From Bemisia tabaci (taxonomy: Eukaryota > Arthropoda > Insecta > Hemiptera > Aleyrodidae), in assembly GCF_918797505.1 (NCBI RefSeq), contig NC_092800.1, positions 21,447,313 through 21,511,312 of the forward strand: 64,000 bases of DNA. Direction: 5' to 3'. Under the pieces are notes generated by a model that worked only from the letters and a program-made list of their open reading frames with translations, ran no database searches and was not told the origin of the DNA. The position numbers and the translations under genes are program-made. Every line of letters begins with the position of its first letter. Positions within the stretch are counted from its first letter, which is position 1. Positions 1 through 10,600 of the stretch are shown here, piece by piece.

Positions 1-138
1 GAGTTGTGACGGGTTCGCGCGGCAAAGTTCACCACCGACGCCTCCGGCGACTGTCGCTTCCGATAGTTTGCGCTCCATTTCGCTCCACATCCTCATTCGA
101 CGCGGGAAAAATTTTTGCCCTTGAGATACTGAAAACGC

Positions 139-485
139 CTTAGAGATTTCAAAAACGTACAAATTTTATTGAATTTTTTCTGCCTTTTTCAGTTTTGGGC
201 CTCCGAAAAAGTTAAGGTGTTTTGTGTTTTTCTTCTGTGTTTCGAACAGTCAAGAGTCGATGACCACGGTATAGTCAGAATATCCAAGCGATGGAATATT
301 GAAAATGTTGTAGAGATTTCCAAAACATATACATTTTATTTAATTTTTTTCCGTGTATGGATATGTGTGGTATCCCGGTGTGTGGAACAGTCAAAAGTTT
401 ATGATCGCAAGTGTTGGGATATGTAAGAGCTTCTTTCGGGGTTTTTTGTGATTTTATAAGGCTAAAAACTTTTTTAAGACATTAT
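139..485. repeat. Diverged tandem duplication, unit about 172 bp
   Basis: A segment beginning near 139 with TTAGAGATTTC is repeated, diverged, from about 311. Both copies share the order TAGAGATTTC, AAAAC, TTTTATT, a T-run and GAACAGTCAA followed by a GAT-containing end. No convincing coding sequence lies in the first 1 kb. The function is unknown; it may be the edge of an interspersed repeat. Confidence 0.45.
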
Positions 486-931
486 TTTTTTTTGTGTGTG
501 AGTGTTCTTGCAAGTCAATGAATACGCGGACTTTAATGCGCACTGAGTAGATTATTTTAGAAAATTCTTGCTTGAGCTTCGATAAAATATTTTTCATGAA
601 AATGAACATTTTCTCAGTATGCTTTAAAAAATTGGCGTGTTAGTTTTACAAGAGATTTGCACAAGAGGGGAAATTCATTCGTTCTTCAAAAAAATAGTCT
701 CTCATGAGTGAAATCTAATGAAAATTTCTTATCGGTCAACGCAATTAAAAAGTCAATATCGGCCAGTCATTCTTTTTTCTTTCATAGAATATTTTAATTC
801 AAATGCCATCATTGTTCAAAATGTTTTAATAAAACGGAAACTTTTTGCCCAGTGTGTTAGAATCATGCTGAACCGATGATTGGCTTCTAAATATTCCTCA
901 CTTCCCAAATGCCACATTAAAATCGTGTTGT

Positions 932-938
932 TATAAAA
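932..938 (+). promoter_or_regulatory. TATA-like box upstream of the Osiris gene
   Basis: TATAAAA lies about 130 bases upstream of the chosen start codon at 1067. A core promoter here would give a 5' leader of about 100 bases. This is a motif match only in an AT-rich region, so the assignment is weak. Confidence 0.25.
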
Positions 939-1066
939 TATGAGAACTATCCAATTTTAAACCGTTCGACACCACCGGTGTAGACAGTTTGAAGTTTTTC
1001 CCTCTTAAACAAGCCAGAACATTCGAGCGTGCTCTGTCCGCGAAATAAAAACCATATTGGACTTTT

Positions 1067-4000
1067 ATGATGTTGAAAAGAAGTTTAATTCTGGTGCTAG
1101 TGCTTAACTGTGCGACGGAAGGCTTAAGTCACCAAGATAGCTACTTGAGGGAAGCCAAAAAGACCTGTGCTCGAACCTCTGGCGCCTCCTTATCCTGTCT
1201 CAAGTACGAGTTGCTCCTGTTCTTTCATAGAATTCTCACAACGAAACAACGGAATACTCAAGTAAGTACCCAATTGCCACGAGCGCTTGAATAAAACATA
1301 CAAATCGTCGCTTGACTGACAAAAGGTCGTAATTACATTTAGAGATGAGCCTGGAAAAGCATTGAGTTACATGGACGGCAGGGTTCATCGAGAAATGTAC
1401 TTAAGTCCTTATGTCAGAAGAGCGACGAAATAACGCATGGTGGGTTTTAAAATTTCAATATATCCATAGTTAAAGCGCAAAATTACACTCATACCTTTGG
1501 ATTATCATAAGTGTTCATTTCATACTCCAGTTTCAATTGGAAGGAAGAGGACCTTTTTTTATCATTAATGAAGCCAATAACTCATTTAATAGTTTATTTT
1601 GCCATTCTTGTTCCTATTGTTCCACTGGGAAAATGTCAATGATTTTTTAGGGATATAAGAGAATTGGAGCGGTGAAGCAGTCGGTGTAGCACTCTTTTCA
1701 ATAAAATTATAAAAGTAACGCGTATCACAACGCTTGCGGCGCGAAGCGCTAAAGGGGTTGGACTGCAAAGCGGTAAAAGGGGGAGTACCCTCTAGCAGTG
1801 AAATAAAATGAGAAACTCCTCGTGATATTATATCATGCTCCAAAAAAGCATTAAGGGGAACATTGCGCAAGCACAGAAAGGCTGTGCGATCCCAGCCTTC
1901 ATTCTTGGACACGGGGGCGAAAACTGCCTTCAAAATGGTGGGTATGCAACACAGCGACGGCCGCGTTTGAATAGTTATCGCTCTGAGTTTGACGGCGCTT
2001 CAGAGTACGCCACATGTATGAGACTATGAAGACGCGACGCGTCACCCTTTCACCTATAAAGAAAGACTTTTGTACATGAAATTATCCATAGCTTTAACGA
2101 GTTCTCGTCCCTCTCACTAAATAAGAATTTTGAAAGGAAATGGACACGCATCGAGACTGGTTTTTGGTGGCTTTTTTTATAGGGCAGTGGTGTGTAATAT
2201 CGAAATATGTTAAAACTTTAAAGTCGTGCAGCTGAGAGAATATTTAGGCCTGAAAAATTAGCTTTGGCGCGATTTTTCCACGAATATAACAACTTGGACG
2301 ACACATGGACATGGACGTCTTTTACTCAAAATGACCAATATCTATTTTGTTTCCTCTCGGCTAAGAAACAATTGAAGCCTTCATTACAACTAAAATCGGG
2401 TGCTTGACACCCGTGATATCGGGTATCAGATACTTTGAGTTGTCTGAATTTGAATAAAGTTCTAACAATTAGATGTATTTGAATAATTTCAAAATCATTC
2501 ATTTCAGTTGTGCAAGTTGTTTGTAAATCAGTGGCGAATCGTGAATAATCGATTTATCGATATTTTCCCATTTGCAGCTATGGTAAAGAATCGATTATTA
2601 AGGTCTTTGTTGCAAACACCCTGTTTATCGATATTTTTTCATAGGTTTAAAAGACAGATCAATCGACATATCGCAAAACATGTCATGTCACTTTCGTAAA
2701 TGTATAAAATAGGTGTCCGTAATTTTCGTGTTATATTGTAAATTAAATGCATTTTTCCAGGTTGATTCTTTGAAGTTGGTCAGCCTGCCGCGCCGACTAC
2801 AATCCGATGAGAATTTTTCACTTTTCGCCTCCACACCCCCTGCCGAAAGGAGGGACGAGGGGGGCACTACTACGTCCTCGGAATGGGGGAAGTTGGTGGG
2901 GTTCCTGGACCGAGAAGCCTCACAATTTGTGGCGACTCACGGGCTCCAAATCCCTCTGCCAAACTGGGCCGCTAATCTACCCCTCCTCTTCTTCAAAGTC
3001 TACCAAAGTCCTGCTCACCCCTCTCCACGTTCAGGTAACCAAAAACAAACGAAATATCGTCGTCCTTCTGACGGGTTCAGAAGAGTCTGCAATACATGCT
3101 AACTGCAAGGTTTTAGTGCAACAAGAACTTTTGACTATTATCTACGGGCAAGGCAAATCGATTGCTTAGGTGCGAAACAACGTGTCTCCATTGCTGTTTT
3201 TCAAAATCTCTGCTTCGATTTTGAAACTTGAATAGCAATTGTGTATAACAAAATCCATGTTCACAAAAGCACGAAAAAACGCAGAAACTCATGTGCTTTG
3301 TCGCATATGCTTCCGATGAACTTCAGCGATGAATCTTTCTCACTTCGTTCTGATTTGCCGAGATATGTCCCATTCCAGTCCAACTGCCTCCCCCCCCCCC
3401 AAAAAAAAAAGTCCGTGACAAAATCTTGGCGTCCAACTCGTCGTCCCGCGGACAAAGAAACATAACTCCACCCCAAGGTCGCCAAATCGACTCAAACAAT
3501 TAATTATTGTACCAAAATGTACCTGGGAAATTTTTGTCCGAAATTTTGCTGATTTTTTCACGAGATCAGAGGGAAAATCAGTGAAATTTTCAGTCAGAAA
3601 TGCGCAAGATTCTCTTTGTAAAAATGCAGTTGAGGCTACTAGTTCCAAAGGGTAAAATGTCCATTTTGGTCGAAATTGATTTGGGAGTGGATTCTTGATC
3701 AGCCAATAGAGGAGAATCGGAAAATAATTTAAGTGTGTGCCAAAACAGCCAAAATTCTTTTTAATCAGCAGGATTGAGGTATGTTGCAGCAAAACGTACA
3801 GTGCTCGAAACAGTTTTTTGCGTTTTTGTGACAAACCCTTTTATGGACATCGCACATTTTGAAATAGTAGCCTCAATTTGCAAAGGGGAAATTTAGCAAC
3901 ATTGCAATATAGTTACGTTCTTTCTCGAGGAAAACGACGAACTGGTCGAAAATTACGTTAGTTTTTAGGCAGTCGGAATCCTTCAACGACTGACAAAGGG

Positions 4001-7000
4001 GTAACAAGTGGACCCTCGCGAAGCAGGGATTGAAATCTCAAAAAAATGCTGCATTAAGACAGTGCGTTATCCCTGGGAGCGCCGCACAGTGGATCGAGTC
4101 AATAAGAGAGGTAGGACATAATTTTGAAATTTCAAACGCTTACATCTCCGTTTATACAAAACTTTGAGGTTCTAAAAGTGGCTCCATTGGTTTCTTCGTG
4201 AAATTTTCAACCAAAACCACCCCTTGAAATTTAAAATGTGACGGGGAAAACATCAAAATTTGCAGTTTTAGTCACAAATGTCATGTCCGACCGCTCTAAT
4301 TGACTCGATCCACTGTGCGCCGGCAAAAAATCGAGGGGGAGGACAGGAGGGATTGATTCGGTCTGTCTTCGCTCAGAGGAGGGGCGAGGAGAGTCCTGGA
4401 AGTGTCTACGCAACTTGAATTATTCAACTGACCGTAAAAAGTAAACTTGGGCAAAAGACCCGAGATCCCGGATCGTGACCGGGGAGGGGTGGGGGGTTGG
4501 GGGCGTAAAAATGCCCCACGTGAGCTGTAAAGTTGGCGTGTAAGCGCAACATCAACATCTCTCCTGGAAACACGCGTTGGCCAACCCCTCTCCCCCTCGT
4601 CCGCACTCTCATCCCCAGGCCGGACACTGCGCTGATGGTCATTTCTATTAGCTCCTTGTCAGCTTTATCGCTGACCTCTGGCTTATATTTGTGAGTTGTT
4701 TTATTATTTTATTAGGTATTTTATGTTTCCCGCGCTTTTCTGATCCCTTGTGTGAACCGGGAGCCGCGCAGTACCTGTTGCTTCCATTTTTTTCAGGGAT
4801 TTGTTTGGAGAGAGCTTCCTCGCGCAGAGAATCAATATTGCAGGAACATATCAAGTGTTGGTGGGCTTAATGTCATGAAAAAAGTTGCAACGATAAATGG
4901 ATTGCATTTTGCAAAAAGGAACCACTAGCATTGCAATGTTGCTGAGATTGTGCAACTTCTTTCGTCTTGGAGGAAAACCCGATTATCCATTAATAGTTTC
5001 TATATTACTCGCTAAAAACTGTAAATTTAAGACAAAAAAACTCAATTTTGATAACGATGCATGCACAATATTTGGAATGAGTTAAGCAGAAAGGAACCAA
5101 CCCGCATTTTGGAAAAAATTGAGTTGTGAGTGGTTATCTACTATCTATCGCCAAAAAGTTCTTGTTGGAGCAAACTTTGCAGAAATTGAACTTGAAGTTT
5201 ACCTTTTACATTGAGTCATATGCAGGAGCTAAACTTTAAGCCTCTTTTCCTCGGTTCGATCCCGATGTGTCATGGTTCCTTTCTGTTTAACTCCGTCCGT
5301 TTATAGGAGTTGGTGATTAGAAATAACAATGGGACGCGTTTGCTACGGCGCCTTGATACAACTATACAACCTCGACGGATGTCCGTATTGCGTTCACAAA
5401 ATTGAAGGCGTTTTGACTCCCTGCTCATACTACCTGTAGATAATTCGATCGACAGACGCGTTGGTCGGCGGTGACGGGGACTTGATGCAGCTATTTAAAC
5501 TTGATGGATGTCCGTATCGCACCTACTGAAGTGGGAAACCACGTATCTCCATTGCGGCGTTTCAAAATTTCCGTTCTTATTTCATCTCTTCCATGAGAAA
5601 CTATCCAAATTTACGAATTTTTTGAACCAAATTCTCTGCTATCGAATACGAAAAATCATGGAGAATTTAAGTTAAATGTTGACCAGCTTCTCGAAAGAAA
5701 AATAAAACTTCTAAGGAAGTCTGCAACGTCGCAAATGGAGAAACGTCGTCTCTCATTTTGCCCAAAAATATGTATGTATAAAATTGAAGGCATTATGACT
5801 TTCCTCTCTCAACTTATATTCGTCTGTAACGATAATAAGGGGCAAAAAATTTAGGTTTTCCTTAATTTTGCATGATAATACCACATCACATATTTACGGA
5901 GTTTGTATGGGTGCGGGCATAATTTCCTCATTTAACGATGGGAGCATTATGCTCTCTTTCATATACATCCATTATTTGAAGTAGGCGAAAAGGTAAGATT
6001 TTCCTTCCTTTCCGCATAATACCACATCATATACCTAATCCGGAGCTCGAGCAGTTGCGCCAAGTTGCGAGCTTGATTTCTGCAGTTAACGATGCGAAAA
6101 GTATATCATAAAGCGAATTCATTGTTCATGCAGCGGTTTAATGAGAAAGTGAGAAATTACGCGATTTTAATCATAGTATTGGAATTAAGTTGAATATTTC
6201 CCTTTAAGTTATGTATTATAATTTACAAGTAAAACCACCCGCAAAGTTTACACACGAAAAAAACCATTAGTTTTCTAAGAAATGCGTACTATCAAGGAGA
6301 AAATTTGGAAAAATGTAGATGTAGCTCTGCGCACACATCGTATTAAATATCTTATGCGACAAGTTCATTGCAGAAGAGATAGTTTCAAATAAGTATATGC
6401 TTGCTACCACGATAGTGCATAGGAATGTAGTGTGAAGTGAAGTTACGGCAAATAAAAACGCCTTCAACCAATTGAATAGGCACACCGGCTGTAAGACATT
6501 TTGTTTTTTCTAGTAGTTTACGTCCAAGCGTTTTTTCGGTAGGGGAGTTTTGGGCCACTTACCAATTAGGACCAAAAGTTAATTGGTCCACATGTACCTA
6601 AATACAAACGACAATTGCTCAACGTTTTTGGATGAAAATGCAGAATGTCTTGGAAAAATGAGGGTTTACTTGTTTTGTTTTGTTTTTTTTTTTTTTTGGT
6701 TCTTTGGTCCAAAGGAGAAAAATATATAATTGAGATTTTTGGTAAAAATGGGGGAGCGTCAATTCCATTCGAGAAAATTCACAAAAACTCTCTACACCTC
6801 TTCGGTGCAACAGAACTTGATTATCTCTCAAGAAGTTTCAATCTTGTTGTACCTGAACGGGATGAACCTTTTGATTTGCCTCAGCTAAAGGCTATTCGAT
6901 TTTTCCTGTGTACAATAACTTCGCGAATACGATAACGCCGCGTGCCGCGGCGCACGGTGGATCGAGTCAATGGGAGGGGTCGGTCATCGCGCATCACGCG

Positions 7001-7640
7001 TCTTATTTTCTCTGATTACAGAGATTTTCCACCCTTAGAATAGAGCAAATTACTCTTACCTCATGCATGTTTCGTCGTAGATTCCATTTTTTATCATATT
7101 TCAGCCGAATAACGAGTTTTAATACGACTTTGACACACTTTTTCATAACTATTGAAAATAGGATCCTTGATAGTTTATTTTTCACGTTACTTTCGGCGAA
7201 TGGGACCGTAAGCATCTTACATAAAGATGAATTTTACAAAACTTGTCTCAAAAACATTACTTGAGGAGTGAGGGAGGGCGGCTTCACAGGCCCCTCACCA
7301 CGAATGTTGCCATATTTCTTTCAATTTCTGCTAACATGTTTTTTGTTCATGTTAATTGGTTTCTCGCAATTGCATACTGACACATATACGGAACATTCTG
7401 ATAATGCTCATTTTTCTTCTCTCTTCTTCCAGCCAGTCAATAGACGTTTTCATTTTCATGAACCCTCTACTCTTTCAGTTATTCAACAAATATGCATATT
7501 TCAAATAATAGATCAATATATTAAAGAAATAAAAAAGAGATGTATATACTGTAGCTTCTTTTTATCGAGTCATCCTAGAAGATTATTATGGGTACTTACC
7601 ACAAGATATAAAAAATTGAATGTGCAGTAAAAAAAAAATA

Positions 7641-7677
<37 letters not shown>

Positions 7678-10600
7678 ATATCATCTTCCATTATTTCGTT
7701 TTGTTACTCGAAGTTTGGAGTGAAGTTTGAAACATTTTTATTAAAAAAATATTAAAATAGGAGGAAATTTATTTTTCATGCAAGTTCTGATCCCTTAAAC
7801 TCCTTGAAGAACCTCTGAGAAGGACCAATGTCTTTTGACGAAATTTCTTGTATTTATTCTTTTTCAACCCACAACCGATTTTTATTTGTATGGAGCTCAT
7901 GGAAGAGTTCTAGGTATGTTGAAGACATTTTGGAAAAAACGGGACTTGTGAAATATACAGTGCGCAAAACATACATCTTAAACTTTATCGCACTGTATAA
8001 CACTGATCAAGTTAGCTTCATAAACTAACAGGAGGTTAATGTCTCGTCCAAAAATAACAACAAATCAGCCAAAATCAGTAATCAGTAGAAAAATTACCGA
8101 GATTGAAGGATATCGTGTGATGCACGATTTTATTGATGACATTAGAGCAAGATCAGTTCCCAGCAGGCGCGACTTCCTATCATTCAAATTAGTCCAGTAA
8201 ACGAAGGGATTTATGCGGAACAAATTAGTAACAAGCTGAAATTTTTACCACTGATTATACCCACTGTGGGGCGTATTTTAACAAAAGTCCCCATTCCTAG
8301 CCCCCTAGGGATTTTTGCTAGCCCCCCTCAAAGTTGAAAAATCCCCCCTTCCAATTAAACTGCTGTAACTTGGCTCCTATTATAGTTAGACACCTCAATT
8401 TTTTTTTAAATTGTTTGTATTGATACGTACGTTAAAATGAAACCATTGGTCATCAAAATTTATCAAGAGATCGTTAAGAAAATTTTAAAACAAATTCAAA
8501 ATTTATGAAATGGAATTATTTTTTTTTTAAATAAATCGGAATAACTCCGTTATCGATTAAAAAATGGAATTTATACTTATATGAAAATTTTTAGAGGACG
8601 CAATTTCCTATCAAATGGTGTATTGGAAGTTAAGGTAGGAGCAAAGGGTGAGGATGAGAGGGGGGTGGAAGTCCGGCAGAGCGCGGCTCAGCGCGGCGCA
8701 GCGCAGCGTATAATAACACGCAGCACTCACATAGAACCGCCCCAACTCAATGCTTCATGGCGGCATGTTTCTCAAAAAGCCCACTCCTAGAATTTTTTTT
8801 TTCTTCAATTCTAAGAGGGCAACATTCTTGTGAACTGCAGATAAATTTTATCTTTCAAAACCATAAATTTTTCAATATGTTTGGCTATAAATAATTACAT
8901 TATATTTGAATGAAGCTGTTTCCACTTGGACGCGTTTTCGCTTCCTTCCTTTTTTTATTTATTTTTTTGAGAGTGAAACATTTTGAAATTTAGTTAGTAG
9001 TAAACATGACTGAATAAGAGGAATAAATGAGTATAGAATTAGATTGAGGTGGAAATTTATGGATATCTTTAATTACCTAATAGTTTTACTTATGAAAGAA
9101 CACACAGCTCTACGAAAAATTAGAGCAAAAACAAATATTTAATACGAAAGAAAATGCCTACATGGGTATTACAAAAATGTCACCTTTTAAGCGATGTAGT
9201 CTATTATTGATGGCATTCGTTAATTTTCAGGTTAAAATTAATTGAACAGCAAATAAAAGCAATCATCGTAAAAATTATCAGTAACAAAACAATAATGACA
9301 TAAAATAACGAAAATGGACACATAAAGTTAGCTGTTGGCAAGTTCAAGACGATACTTAAAACTATTTCGGGCAAAAACCTATAGATGGTCCTCTTCAAAT
9401 TCTTCGACGGCTGGTAATATATTTTTACATGTTCCGCCACTACAATTACGACACATAGCTGAACAACAGAGCCCTTTTTTAAAACATTTACAGTTTGTGC
9501 CGCAACCAGACTTACAGTTACAGGAGGTCATCTATATAACATCATCAGGCGCAAAATTTAATGTAGAATGAATAGGTAATAGAAATTTTCTTTCATCGCT
9601 TCCCTCTTCTTCCCTCCATCCCCACTCTCTCGGGTCGAGAGAACTATTTCCAAGCCAAACTTGAATTTGATAGTAAACTCTAAAGCTATGCTGTTTCGCC
9701 GCTAATGATGTTGGTGGAAGAGTCACCATCTCAAATTTAGATTTTAAGGACATTTTAGCAACTTTTCTTGAATACATTATGAAGCGGCACTCATCTAAAA
9801 TTTGAGTTAAGTTGGCTCCCCCATAAAAATGAATTAAATATTTTTCGCCTACTGTGCCTATTCTTTCCTTATCAACATTCGACTCATTAAAAATTAGAAC
9901 ATCTTTTTGTAAAGAAGAATCATTAACCATGGGAGGTTGTATGCTTTGATTTTACTTGTCCTGAAAAGAGCGGAGGTGGTGTTGCATCCTGTCATTGCAT
10001 AAGCGAAAAGAAGTAAAGAACTAGTTTGCTTAAAATCGTCGACTAGTTTCACGATATTATACAGAGTACCAGGATTTTTTGAAGTTCCAGGAATTTTGAA
10101 AAATATTTTTAGTTTCCTTCTCTTGATTAATGTTAACATTATAACCATAAGATCAGTGTCCGTCCCTACCATAACAACTGTTTCTCCTCTCTCAGCTTTC
10201 AAAATGGCAGACGAGACAATATCCCGATCTGCATCGGCCTCTGCAATAAACACCTCGACACCAACTTTTCTCAACTGCTCCTCACTGACAGCTGCAATGA
10301 GCTTTTTCTTATTTTAAGAATTTGAGAGAAATTCAGCCTGCGTTTTTGTACCTACATTGCATTGCTAAAGTGAAATTTATTGTGGCTGATGTTTTTTTTT
10401 TTTTTTTTTGCTCTTCTTAATTTTTCTTGGCCTTTTGTGGTTGAATAAGCAGGATAACCGTCGAAAACAAAAGATGAATGCTTAGTGTATCGCTTAAGAG
10501 CACAAGATACGTACATATTGACAATATCTCCGTAAGTAGCAAGTTTCGGCCATCTTTTCGGCATTTTCTCACACACTCTTGCAGCATAGAAGAATGAACC

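Noticed and set aside
5250..5265. GGTTCGATCCC as a tRNA box B
   Set aside because: No A box or cloverleaf nearby; it lies inside a MITE.
7268..7630. A 120-residue + strand open frame ending just before the A-rich tract
   Set aside because: No recognisable domain, low-complexity AT composition; an open frame of this size can occur by chance.
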